From contig JAEVYV010000125.1 of NCBI GenBank assembly GCA_023392575.1, forward strand, positions 1-10,870: a stretch of DNA of 10,870 nt, given 5' to 3'. Under the pieces are notes generated by a model. The model made no database searches. It was not told the DNA's origin and saw only the letters and a program-made list of their open reading frames with translations. This document shows positions 1-7,820 of the stretch, one piece after another. Position 1 is the first letter of the stretch; every line of letters starts with the position of its first letter. A program made the translations under genes and the position numbers. This DNA comes from Bacteroidota bacterium (lineage in GTDB: Bacteria > Bacteroidota > Bacteroidia > Chitinophagales > Chitinophagaceae).

Positions 1-537
1 CCACAGAATGATGCCGGTAATCAGAATGAAAAGAAAAACTAACGTAGATATTCCGACGATGTATTTACCGGCGCCTTTTTCGCTGCCCAGCAGCCAGCGG
101 TGCAAGGCAAACACCTGGTAAAAAAACGTTTCCCGGTAACTGTATTTTTCTAACACCGCTCCCGTATAGGGGTTGACAAAAATGGTAAACCCGGGCTGTT
201 TGGGCGGGGCTGCCGGTTTGCTCTCTAGGCTTTGGGCCTTGGGGGCCGGGGCTTTTTTTTGAGGAAAGCCAACCGAGACTTCCACGGAGCGGTTGGACGC
301 TTCGTACCATTTTACCCCGTTGATCTTTGCTTCGGGGTACTGGGTCTTTACGTTTTGCACCAGCAGGTCCAGGGAAAGCTTGCCGGAACCCACCTATACT
401 TAATAACGTTTTTTGTTCCAAGCCATTTGCAGGTCTTTTTCAAAAACCAAAACGGCGCCGGTAAGGCAGCACAGCAGAATCACCAGGCCGGCTGCCAGGC
501 TGAGGTATAAGTGGATGCGGCGAAAGAATAGCTTCAT
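1..537 (-). pseudogene. PepSY-associated transmembrane protein, interrupted by two in-frame stops, runs off left edge
   Basis: Read on the minus strand from ATG 535-537, the frame gives a cytoplasmic start (MKLFFRRIHLYL) and a first membrane helix (residues 11-32), then VFEKDLQMAWNKKRY. Codon 46 is TAA (400-402) and codon 48 is TAG (394-396). The same frame then stays open to base 1. It encodes a periplasmic PepSY-like stretch (KLSLDLLVQNVKTQYPEAKINGV), a Lys/Pro/Ala-rich insert, the motif FVNPYTGAVLEKYSY, LHRWLLG and a second helix ending ITGIILW. These are hallmarks of the PepSY_TM family, often encoded beside TonB-dependent siderophore receptors and thought to act in the inner membrane in iron release or reduction. 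The receptor gene lies 65 bases upstream. Because the frame agrees on both sides, two nonsense changes or a local sequence error fit better than one frameshift. GTG 391-393 could restart translation but would lose the first helix. The C-terminus lies outside the window. Confidence 0.82.
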
Positions 538-556
538 AACAATCAGTAGTAGGTAC

Positions 557-589
557 AAAAAAAGGCAAAACAGGTGGCTTTGCCTTTTT
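557..589 (-). terminator. Intrinsic terminator-like hairpin after the TonB-dependent receptor gene
   Basis: A perfect 11-bp stem (559-569 with 579-589, core GGC/GCC flanked by A and T runs) closes a 9-base loop. On the minus strand it ends in a run of seven T. It starts 13 bases past the receptor stop codon and ends 19 bases before the PepSY ATG. It is nearly symmetric and could also stop plus-strand transcripts. Either it separates the receptor from the PepSY gene or it lowers readthrough within one operon. Confidence 0.7.
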
Positions 590-602
590 ACAAAAATCTT
601 GT

Positions 603-3059
603 TTAAAATTTATACGAGACCGTGGCCACAAATTGCCGGGGCGGTATGGGGTTGATGCTGTAGTTTTCGTGAACATAATAGTTCAGCACATTGGCCAGGT
701 TGGAGATTTTTGCCAGCACCGATATGTTTTTATAACAGTAACCCGCACTCAAATCAACCGTGCTGTAGCCCGACACCGGGATCATTCGGGAAAAATTTTG
801 CGCCTGTCCTACGGTGTTGTTCCACCCGCCTATCCGGTCGCCAATATAGTTGAACAAAGCGCCGATTTTAAAACCTTTTAATCCGGATTGCTGAAAGGTG
901 TAAAACACACTGGCATTGGCCGTATGTGCCGGGTTGTTGACCAGTCTTTCGCCTTTGATAAAGCTGCCCATTGTGGTGTCGGTTTGGGTATAGCGCATAT
1001 AGTTGTAACTATAACCGGCCATAATGGACAGGCCGGCTACGGGCTGGCTGGCCAGATCCAGCTCTATGCCATCGCTGGTGGTTTGGCCGCTTAGGATTTT
1101 GATCGACGTGTTGTTGTTGGGCGTGCCGTCCTTTAGATAGGGGGCTGTTTGGGCCAGGTTGTTGTTTACAATGCGGTACAGGGTCAGGTTGGCCGATAGC
1201 CGTCCCTTAAAGAAATCGTTTTTGACACCTACTTCGTACTGATCGATGATGGAGGGTTTTACCGCCCGGCCATCCGCATCCTGACCGGTGTTGACCACAA
1301 ACGAATTGGCATAGCTGGCAAAGACAGAAGTGGCAGGCAGCGGTTTGTACACCAGCCCCACCCGGGGCGAAAAGGCCTTATCGTTGCGGGTAGCGCCTTT
1401 GGTTTGGGCATCGGTAAGCAAATTGGTGGAATCGATGCCCAAGGTTTGCACGTACGACCAACGAACGCCGGCCAGTACATTGAACCGGGGAGAGATTTTT
1501 ACCAGATCCTGCACATAAGCGCCAAGGCGGTTGATGGGGGCTTCTCTTCTTCTGATTCGGGTGGCTTCCGGCATGTCGGTTCTTTGGAGGTACTTGCCGT
1601 CGTCCAGGATGTTGATCTTGTCATAACTATTGGCGGGCAGCCCGGCTACAGCTGGAAAACTAAAGTCGTAATTGCGGGTGAACGACCTGTCGGCGTCAAC
1701 GCCGGCCAGCAGGGTGTGTTCCAAAGATTTTGTTTTGAATTTTCCGGTCAAATTCACCTGGCTTGCATAATAGGTTTCTTCCTGATCAATTTTGCCCAGG
1801 GGCCGGGTCCAGTCGCCATTGGCCAAAGCCTGTATGCGTTCGGTGGAAAAATAATCTCTTTGATACAGCTGGTAGGAGGCCGAAGCATCCAGGGTCCAGG
1901 TATCCGTAAACTTATGTTTTAAAGAAGCCGTTGTGGTGGTTTGCTGGGTGGTGTTATAGCTCCACAAAGCACCTAAAAATTTAGAGCGGGGCAGATCGGG
2001 AATTTTGGTGTTGTCCAGCGAGCCAATGCCAAAGTCGGGGGTGAATTGGTGTCTCAGGTAATCGCCTTCCAGCAAAACTTCGGTGCGTTCGCCCAGCTTA
2101 AACAACAGGGAAGGGTTGATGTAATAACGCTTGGAGCTGACCCGGTCCCGGTAGCTGTTGGCGCTTTCAAAACTTCCGTTTACCCGGTAGGCGATTGAGG
2201 CGCTAACGGGGCCATACAGGTCAAACGAAGGCTTGTACAGGTCGTAGCTGCCCAGCCGCATCGATACTTCGCCGCCAAAGCGGAATTTGGGCTGTTTGGT
2301 AACCAGGTTTACCACACCGCCGGGCGCCACCTGCCCATACAAAATGGCGGCGCTGCCCTTCAGCACTTCTACTTTTTCCAGCGAACTTATTTCGGGCATC
2401 ACCCCCGAATTGATCCGAAACCCGTTTTTAAACAGGTTGGTGCTGGAAAAGCTATAACCGCGGGCCGCAAAACCTTCCTGCACATTGCCGCGGGTGGTGG
2501 TGAGGTAGACCCCGTTTACGTTTTTAATCACATCACCCAGGCGCTGGGCCTGCTGGTTGCGGAGGGTGCTTTGCCCGATAACCATGATGCTTTGGGGTAG
2601 GTCCAGGGGGTTGATGGCTACCTTTCCTACCGAAACCGTTTTTTCGTTCAGGGTTTTGCGGGAGGAAATGGTGACTTCGGAGAGTTTTTTTGAATTTTCA
2701 GCCAGGGTTATGTTCAGGGTAACGATTTGATCTTTTTTGATTTCCACGGTTCTCTCCTGGCTGGTCAGTCCCACCAGGGAGATTTCCAAGGTGTACCTGC
2801 CTTCCTTCACCCGCAGGGAAAAACTGCCTTGTTCGTCGGTAGTGGTCACCCGGTTGGTGCCTTTTACGGAAACGGTAACATAGGCCGCCGGCTGATGATC
2901 GGTAGTGGTGATCTTGCCCGAAACAGTCCCCATGGGCGACTCCAATTCTGCATAAAGGGGCAAATCCATAAGGGCCAGACCGGTTTGCGCCATGCCATTC
3001 AATCCCAAGGCCAGAAACGACAGTATAAAAAATCTTCTCACAGTTCTAATTTTTTGCAA
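603..3059 (-). CDS. TonB-dependent siderophore-type outer-membrane receptor
   Basis: An 818-residue outer-membrane receptor, expected to import a ferric siderophore using TonB/ExbBD energy. In order: a signal peptide (RRFFILSFLALGLNGMAQ, about residues 8-25); a CarboxypepD_reg-like beta-sandwich (about 43-120) typical of Bacteroidota receptors; a possible TonB box near KKLSEVTI (124-131); a plug domain (about 140-258) with LPQSIMVI, RGYSF and GSAAILYGQVAPGGVVNLVTK; and a 22-strand-type barrel to the C-terminal Phe (SYKF). The plug motifs match siderophore receptors better than SusC-type glycan receptors, and no SusD partner is present. The start is uncertain. The longest frame begins at TTG 3057-3059; GTG 3039-3041 (codon 7) also gives a good signal peptide (MRRFF); the first ATG is codon 23 and would destroy it. 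No clear Fur box was recognised upstream. The substrate cannot be read from sequence alone. Confidence 0.93.
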   Translation of the reverse strand: MQKIRTVRRFFILSFLALGLNGMAQTGLALMDLPLYAELESPMGTVSGKITTTDHQPAAYVTVSVKGTNRVTTTDEQGSFSLRVKEGRYTLEISLVGLTSQERTVEIKKDQIVTLNITLAENSKKLSEVTISSRKTLNEKTVSVGKVAINPLDLPQSIMVIGQSTLRNQQAQRLGDVIKNVNGVYLTTTRGNVQEGFAARGYSFSSTNLFKNGFRINSGVMPEISSLEKVEVLKGSAAILYGQVAPGGVVNLVTKQPKFRFGGEVSMRLGSYDLYKPSFDLYGPVSASIAYRVNGSFESANSYRDRVSSKRYYINPSLLFKLGERTEVLLEGDYLRHQFTPDFGIGSLDNTKIPDLPRSKFLGALWSYNTTQQTTTTASLKHKFTDTWTLDASASYQLYQRDYFSTERIQALANGDWTRPLGKIDQEETYYASQVNLTGKFKTKSLEHTLLAGVDADRSFTRNYDFSFPAVAGLPANSYDKINILDDGKYLQRTDMPEATRIRRREAPINRLGAYVQDLVKISPRFNVLAGVRWSYVQTLGIDSTNLLTDAQTKGATRNDKAFSPRVGLVYKPLPATSVFASYANSFVVNTGQDADGRAVKPSIIDQYEVGVKNDFFKGRLSANLTLYRIVNNNLAQTAPYLKDGTPNNNTSIKILSGQTTSDGIELDLASQPVAGLSIMAGYSYNYMRYTQTDTTMGSFIKGERLVNNPAHTANASVFYTFQQSGLKGFKIGALFNYIGDRIGGWNNTVGQAQNFSRMIPVSGYSTVDLSAGYCYKNISVLAKISNLANVLNYYVHENYSINPIPPRQFVATVSYKF

Positions 3060-3158
3060 AGAGAGAAGAATCAGGTTTTTTTATTATGCCGCATTGGGAA
3101 ATGCATTTACGGAAGAGGAAAAATCTCTCTGTCAAAACCATTTTTTTCTTGCAACGCA

Positions 3159-5711
3159 TTAAAAATCAAACTTTATCCTTCCCCGGATGCCCCATTCGGC
3201 TACATCGGGATGGTTGAGGTAGGTAAAGCGTTTTACCAGATCGAGGCGCAACAGCTTGAAAATATTTCCCACGCCGATGCTGCCTTCCACATAAGGCCCG
3301 TCGTTAAGGGCAAACGTGGTGGCCAGCCCGTTTTCGTTGGTTGGGAAATGATAGAGGGCTGGATTTTTTTCGGGATCGTTTTCATTTCTGATGCCGCCGT
3401 ACAAAACCTTGGCCGAAACGATTTCTCTTAAGTTCAGTTTCTTCAGCAAAGGCAGGCGGTTGAAAATAAAACCATTGAAGTGGTGGTCCACATTCAGGCT
3501 CACATATTGATCGCTGGCAAATTCCAAAAAGTTCATCAGGTTATACGAATTCAACTGATAGGCATAGGTTTGGTTGGCCCGGTGGATGGACAACAGCGGA
3601 TAGGGCAGTTGCCCCCAGGTATACCCGCCTTCCAGCACCACATCGCTGTAGCCCAACTGCGAGAGGTAAACCCTTTTTTCTATGGAGGCATTGAGCTTGT
3701 CGTAATTGTATTCCCCGCCCAGCACTCCTTTCACGCCTTTTGTATAGCGCAGGGTGAAAATGGGGTATTTGTTGATGATGGGAATTCTGTAAAGCTTGCC
3801 CTGATAAAACTGCTCGTTTGGCGCATAGCGCAACTGCGCGGATAGTTCCGAAGTGGTTAGGTTGGGAATGGTTTCCAGTTGCTGTTCCTTTCCTCTTAGG
3901 TAGGTAATGGCCCCGGCCGGCGTTTGTTTCCAGTTTTTAAATCCAATGGAGTAGGACAGGCGGTTTTGAAATTCTTTTACATAGTCCAGGCGGTAAATAT
4001 CGTTGTAGAGCCATTTGTCGTTGTTCCCGCGTTTAAAAGAAAGCAGCAAATTGTCTTCCTGAACAAACTGCAGCTCCTGCCCCGGTATTTTGGTTTCCCG
4101 CTGGGCGCTGGCCCGAATGTAGTTTAGGGGAAAAGAGTAAATGGATTTGTTGTTCAGTGAATAGGTAAAGGAAAGAAAGCCCTTCCATTTTTTGTCTCTG
4201 AAGCCATACGCCCCATAGGTTTCAACGTACAGGCGCTTGCTTAGGTTGGGCGTGGTGCGGCCACCAAAGCGCAGGCGAAAGCCCTCTACCGGGTTCCAGC
4301 TATAAAAAGTACTGGCCGGGCCAATTTCAAACTGGCCAAAGCTTTTATATCCGGCTAAAAATATGGTGGCCACATCCATAAAGCGCTTAAACGATTTCAT
4401 GTTTCGCAGGCTGTCGATGTTTTGGTAGGTTTTGGCTTCGGCCTCGTTTAGCGGTTCGTGCCGGTGGCTTAGCCAGAAACTGTCGCTGCGGTAGGGGTGG
4501 GCAAGGGCCGGCGTTTCATAAAAAGCCTCATCCCGCGGCTGGTTGATCTTATAGTTTTTGTAGGAGACGGTGCGTTCGCCGTACACTCCACCCTTCTTTT
4601 TGGAAATACCCAGTTCGCTGATGACGTCTGATTTAACCAGGTGATAACGCTCGTCCACAGCATTTTTTTCAAAAGCCTGATGAATCTGCATGCTTTTGAC
4701 CCAGTTCAAATTGATGTTGGGGCTGATGGTCATGTCCAGCTTCTGCACGGCATAATTGCTGTCCAGGGTAATGAACATGGTGCCGCGGAACAAAAAGTCG
4801 TTGGTGTTGCGGGGGGTAAAATACATCTTCACCAGCTTTTTGCCCGATTCGTCCACCACCGTATCGCGGATGAAAAACATGTAAAAGGTGGGAGCCATGT
4901 CGGCAATGGGACTTAAAAACTGGTTGGTGAATAAGGAAATATTGTTGTCGTAAACATTTACGTCCTCATACAACCGTTTCAGGTAGGAGCTCACTCCGTT
5001 GCTGTCGATAAACTCGCCAAAGTTTACCCGCTTTTCTCCTTCTACCACCGTCTTGGTTTTTTTGGGGTCTTTTTGAAAATAATGCGAACTAAGCCTTTCT
5101 TGCAAGTATACCGGCGTCAGGGCCTTGCCCTGCACCTTGGTGGTATCGGTATTTTCAAAAAGGAAGCGGTAGTTTTTAAGCAGTTTGCTTTTGGCCAGGT
5201 TCTCCGAGGGGCGGCTCAGGGCCAGTTGTATTTTTTCGTACTGCTCGTATTCTACATAGTCATAGTTCTCCGGCTTGTTTTTGTCTTTGTTGTCGATCAC
5301 CCTTCTAATGAGTTCAACGGCCGGGTTATTTTTGTTGCTGTATTTTATTTTTTTCTTGCTCTTGATCACAACGGCATTCAGGTCCTTGGCCGCGTCCAGG
5401 CGGAGCTCCACGGTAAGGCTTTGCTCCCTGCCGGGTTGCAAGGCAACAGCCGTGGTTTTATAGCCGATGTAGGAAACCTGTAGTTCTTTAAAACTACGTT
5501 CTGTGCTGATCTCAAATCGCCCCAGGGAATCGGCCGTTGCACCATGTCCTTTTTCAAAATAGACGCTGGCAAACGGAATCGGAAGCCGGGTATCGGCATC
5601 AATAACGATGCCTTTAACCGTTGTTCTTTGGGCCGAAACTATGCTGCTGGCCAGCAGCATAAAAAAAAGAATGATGCTTTTTATACGTTTTAGGTGTTTG
5701 TTTGTGTTCAT
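3159..5711 (-). CDS. DUF5686 / CarboxypepD_reg-like outer-membrane protein
   Basis: An 850-residue protein of the DUF5686 family, widespread in Bacteroidota and without an established function. Residues 1-28 form a signal peptide (MNTNKHLKRIKSIILFFMLLASSIVSAQ). A CarboxypepD_reg-like domain follows at about 30-110 (VKGIVIDADTRLPIPFASVYF, then GRFEIST and VSYIGYKT). The rest has DUF5686 features such as NNPAVELIRRVIDNKDKNKPENYDYVEYEQYEK and a C-terminal beta-barrel-like half ending RGRIKFDF, with the terminal Phe typical of outer-membrane proteins. ATG 5709-5711 was preferred over the upstream TTG at 5772-5774 for two reasons: it starts the signal peptide directly, and the TTG lies inside a consensus promoter element. 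The siderophore receptor follows on the same strand after about 100 bases with no obvious terminator, so readthrough is possible. Confidence 0.92.
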   Translation of the reverse strand: MNTNKHLKRIKSIILFFMLLASSIVSAQRTTVKGIVIDADTRLPIPFASVYFEKGHGATADSLGRFEISTERSFKELQVSYIGYKTTAVALQPGREQSLTVELRLDAAKDLNAVVIKSKKKIKYSNKNNPAVELIRRVIDNKDKNKPENYDYVEYEQYEKIQLALSRPSENLAKSKLLKNYRFLFENTDTTKVQGKALTPVYLQERLSSHYFQKDPKKTKTVVEGEKRVNFGEFIDSNGVSSYLKRLYEDVNVYDNNISLFTNQFLSPIADMAPTFYMFFIRDTVVDESGKKLVKMYFTPRNTNDFLFRGTMFITLDSNYAVQKLDMTISPNINLNWVKSMQIHQAFEKNAVDERYHLVKSDVISELGISKKKGGVYGERTVSYKNYKINQPRDEAFYETPALAHPYRSDSFWLSHRHEPLNEAEAKTYQNIDSLRNMKSFKRFMDVATIFLAGYKSFGQFEIGPASTFYSWNPVEGFRLRFGGRTTPNLSKRLYVETYGAYGFRDKKWKGFLSFTYSLNNKSIYSFPLNYIRASAQRETKIPGQELQFVQEDNLLLSFKRGNNDKWLYNDIYRLDYVKEFQNRLSYSIGFKNWKQTPAGAITYLRGKEQQLETIPNLTTSELSAQLRYAPNEQFYQGKLYRIPIINKYPIFTLRYTKGVKGVLGGEYNYDKLNASIEKRVYLSQLGYSDVVLEGGYTWGQLPYPLLSIHRANQTYAYQLNSYNLMNFLEFASDQYVSLNVDHHFNGFIFNRLPLLKKLNLREIVSAKVLYGGIRNENDPEKNPALYHFPTNENGLATTFALNDGPYVEGSIGVGNIFKLLRLDLVKRFTYLNHPDVAEWGIRGRIKFDF

Positions 5712-5771
5712 TATTCTCGTTTTACCTTCTCCACTCCGTTGGTTAGCAATCGGGGCAATGAAAAATTGGCG

Positions 5772-5800
5772 CAAAGCTATGAAGACACCCCGTGTTCAAA
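5772..5800 (-). promoter_or_regulatory. Bacteroidota-type promoter for the DUF5686 gene
   Basis: On the minus strand a TTTG (5797-5800) is followed after 17 bases by TAGCTTTG (5772-5779). This is an exact match to the Bacteroidota -7 consensus TAnnTTTG, with a spacer inside the reported range of about 17-23. It would start transcription roughly 50 bases before ATG 5711 and argues against translation beginning at the upstream TTG. Confidence 0.6.
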
Positions 5801-5931
5801 CGTTGACACTTGATAAGAAAACTTCTTGATAAATATCAATGTTTTTAGATGCAAAGATTCAACCTTCAAAAGCCAAAGACAAGACCTATGGCCATGAACT
5901 GAGAAATGCCCTGAATCAACTGAAACTCCTA

Positions 5932-5964
5932 CGCAGAAAGCATCTGCGGCACTGTTGTGCTGCG
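5932..5964 (+). other. Overlapping hairpins in the 5712-6041 gene-free interval
   Basis: This interval holds the DUF5686 promoter at its left end and no convincing gene. Two hairpins lie next to each other: CGCAGA/TCTGCG (5932-5937 with 5943-5948, loop AAGCA) and GCAC/GTGC (5949-5952 with 5957-5960, loop TGTT). In RNA the second can extend to 8 pairs with two G-U wobbles (5945-5952 with 5957-5964), which makes it compete with the first. The heptamer GCATCTG occurs at 5940-5946 and again at 5964-5970. No T run follows, so these are poor terminators. They may be a structured leader of the downstream methyltransferase mRNA or a remnant of a repeat element. Confidence 0.4.
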
Positions 5965-6009
5965 CATCTGTGGGCTTGAACCCGAAAACTTAACGAACAG
6001 AAGAGCTAA

Positions 6010-6052
6010 GGAAACGGCATCTTTGCCGCTTAATTTTTGCAATGCCGTTCCC
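6010..6052 (+). promoter_or_regulatory. Inverted repeat enclosing the methyltransferase start codon
   Basis: GGAAACGGCAT (6010-6020) pairs with ATGCCGTTCCC (6042-6052) at 10 of 11 positions, around a 21-base loop. The right arm begins with the ATG of the methyltransferase, so the folded mRNA would bury its own start codon. No Shine-Dalgarno sequence is visible; the loop holds a U-rich stretch. A regulatory role is inferred from position only. Confidence 0.4.
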
Positions 6053-6665
6053 CTTGGAATTAAAAACCTTTTGCCTGCATGGCCAGTCTTTTGAGCTTTT
6101 TGTCCCGGAACCGGAAGCCGTCCGCAAAACCTATCTGCAGGGGGGAACGGGCTTTCCTTACTGGTCACAGGTATGGCCGGCGGCCCAAGGGCTGGGAGCA
6201 TTTTTGCTTCAACACCGGCAGTATATTCAAAACAAACACGTGGCAGAACTGGCGGCCGGCCTGGGTTTGCCTTCACTGGTGGCAGCCCGCTATGCCCGTA
6301 CGGTACGTTGCAGCGATTATGTAGCCGAAGCCGTACATGTGGTCCATCGCTCGGCCGCACACCACCGCCTGCACAATTTTTCTGCTGAACGGCTGGATTG
6401 GCGGGCCCTTCCCCAAACGCTGGACGTAGATGTATTGCTTTTAAGCGACATTAATTACGAGCCCGAAGCCTTTGCCCTTCAATGGGAGTTGGTCCATCGT
6501 TTTTTGCAAAAAGGGACTACCGTCATCCTAAGCACCCCCCAGCGGCTGATGGCTAGGGAATTCATTACGCCTTTGTTGTTATGGTGTAGGCATCAAACAG
6601 AAATCGTTGTGCCTCATACCGGCAAAGAAGTGCCCATCAGCGTTTTGGTGCTGCAGCAGGATTAG
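6042..6665 (+). CDS. Class I SAM-dependent methyltransferase, METTL21/ETFBKMT-like
   Basis: A 207-residue cytoplasmic protein. The segment GGTGFPYWSQVWPAAQGLGAFLL (about 34-56) matches the PYWxxxWP motif found in the Methyltransf_16/ETFBKMT group. It is followed by SAM-binding motif I, VAELAAGLGLPSLVAAR (about 67-83), an acidic residue after the next strand (CSDY, about 89-92), and VDVLLLSDINYEP (about 128-140) as the post-II/motif IV region. Relatives methylate lysines in proteins, but bacterial members are mostly uncharacterised, so the substrate is unknown. The ATG is the first in frame. The stop is 42 bases before the ATG of an ABC ATPase on the same strand with no terminator between, which suggests one transcript. 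Confidence 0.85.
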   Translation: MPFPLELKTFCLHGQSFELFVPEPEAVRKTYLQGGTGFPYWSQVWPAAQGLGAFLLQHRQYIQNKHVAELAAGLGLPSLVAARYARTVRCSDYVAEAVHVVHRSAAHHRLHNFSAERLDWRALPQTLDVDVLLLSDINYEPEAFALQWELVHRFLQKGTTVILSTPQRLMAREFITPLLLWCRHQTEIVVPHTGKEVPISVLVLQQD

Positions 6666-6707
6666 CGGAGTTTTGGTTTTTTGCAGGAAACAAGGCAATT
6701 TGCTACA

Positions 6708-7685
6708 ATGAGTGTATTACAGGTAGCAGGCATCGGCAGAAAAGAAGGAGAGGCGTTTACCCTAAAAGACATCAGCTTTACCCAACATTCGTTTCAAAAA
6801 ATAGCCATTGCCGGGGCAACAGGATCGGGCAAAACCACCCTGTTAAAAATCATTGCCGGACTGGTGCAGCCAAGCGCCGGAGACGTTTTTTTTGAAGGCC
6901 AGCGAATCGAGGGGCCGGAAGAAAAGCTCCTTCCCGGCCATCCCGCCATCGCTTACCTCTCACAGCATTTTGAATTGCGAAACCACTACCGGGTGGAAGA
7001 GATTTTGCAGATGGCCTGCCAACTGCCCGAAGCCGAAGCGACCCTGGTTTACGAGGTTTGCCGGATTGATCATCTGCTGAAGCGATGGACGCATCAGCTG
7101 TCTGGCGGAGAAAAGCAGCGCATTTCCCTGGCCCGCCTGCTGGTTTCCGCACCCCGGTTTTTGTTGCTGGACGAACCGTATTCCAACCTCGATGTGCTTC
7201 ATAAAAACCTGCTTAAAGAAGTGGTGGAGGAGATCAGCAGCAAGCTAAAGATTACCTGCCTGATCGTTTCGCACGATCCGGTGGATGTTTTGCCCTGGGC
7301 CGATGAGATCCTGGTTTTGCAGGAAGGCAGGGTGGTGCAAAAAGGAACGCCAAGGGTTATATACAAAGAGCCCGGAAGCGAATACGTGGCCGGCTTGTTT
7401 GGAAAGTATAATGTACTCAGTCCTGCACTGGCCAAGGCTTTTTCGGCCTTTACAGATATCGAAATGAGCCGGATCGGCAGCTTTATCCGCCCCGAGGATT
7501 TTAGCATTACAACTTCAGGCAGGGGCGTGAAAGGCGAGGTGCGCAAAGTGTTTTTTATGGGAAGTTCTTACGAAGTGGAGGTGGGCATCAACGGGCAGAT
7601 CATTATCGTCAGCAGCAGCCAAAATTCCTTTCAAAAAGGAGGGGCAGTGTATGTATCACTGGCCGAGCCACAGGAAGAGGGCTGA
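6708..7685 (+). CDS. ABC transporter ATP-binding protein with C-terminal TOBE-like region
   Basis: A 325-residue ATPase with all nucleotide-binding motifs: Walker A GATGSGKTT (36-44), Q-loop Gln86 (YLSQ), signature LSGGEKQR (131-138), Walker B FLLLDEP (151-157), D-loop SNLD (159-162) and switch His189 (VSHD). Residues from about 255 (GSFIRPEDF, then GEVRKVFFMGSSYEVEV) resemble the TOBE extension of FbpC/PotA/MalK-type importers for iron, polyamines or sugars. No permease or binding protein is nearby, so the partner must be encoded elsewhere. ATG 6708 was chosen: the frame extends upstream to TTG 6681, but that adds MQETRQFAT before the conserved start of the first strand. The gene probably shares a transcript with the methyltransferase 42 bases upstream. 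The substrate is not deducible. Confidence 0.88.
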   Translation: MSVLQVAGIGRKEGEAFTLKDISFTQHSFQKIAIAGATGSGKTTLLKIIAGLVQPSAGDVFFEGQRIEGPEEKLLPGHPAIAYLSQHFELRNHYRVEEILQMACQLPEAEATLVYEVCRIDHLLKRWTHQLSGGEKQRISLARLLVSAPRFLLLDEPYSNLDVLHKNLLKEVVEEISSKLKITCLIVSHDPVDVLPWADEILVLQEGRVVQKGTPRVIYKEPGSEYVAGLFGKYNVLSPALAKAFSAFTDIEMSRIGSFIRPEDFSITTSGRGVKGEVRKVFFMGSSYEVEVGINGQIIIVSSSQNSFQKGGAVYVSLAEPQEEG

Positions 7686-7773
7686 GGACGGTTGGTTGGG
7701 GAGAGTACGGGTATTTAAAAACAAGTACAAATATGGAAAACTTCATTAGGAGCATTAACCGGATAACTGTAAA

Positions 7774-7801
7774 TTAGTACATTAAAAATAATTCTTACTA
7801 A
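7774..7801. promoter_or_regulatory. Inverted repeat upstream of the SWIB gene
   Basis: TTAGTA (7774-7779) and TACTAA (7796-7801) form a perfect 6-base inverted repeat around a 16-base AT-rich spacer, ending 19 bases before the SWIB start codon. It could be an operator or chance in AT-rich DNA. No good TTG/TAnnTTTG promoter was found in 7686-7820. Confidence 0.2.
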
Positions 7802-7820
7802 CCCCAAAATTCAATTTACC

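Noticed and set aside
65..421. 118-codon minus-strand open frame beginning at TTG
   Set aside because: It overlaps the PepSY gene in another frame. Only the frame starting at ATG 537 gives PepSY motifs and membrane helices.
3060..3158. Possible Fur box or terminator between the DUF5686 and receptor genes
   Set aside because: Only a 5-bp repeat (GCATT/AATGC at 3091-3104) is visible. There is no GATAATGATAATC-like site and no hairpin with a T run.
5839..5979. 46-codon plus-strand frame containing GHELRNALNQL, reminiscent of a histidine-kinase H-box
   Set aside because: The match is a short string without any other HisKA or ATPase sequence nearby, there is no ribosome-binding site, and the frame overlaps hairpin-forming DNA. 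Chance is more likely.
5972..5983. GGGCTTGAACCC, resembling part of a tRNA T-arm
   Set aside because: No acceptor, D or anticodon stems could be found on either strand around it.
5929..6360. 143-codon minus-strand frame opposite the methyltransferase
   Set aside because: Composition is Pro/Arg-rich and unlike any family; it is antisense to a well-supported methyltransferase.
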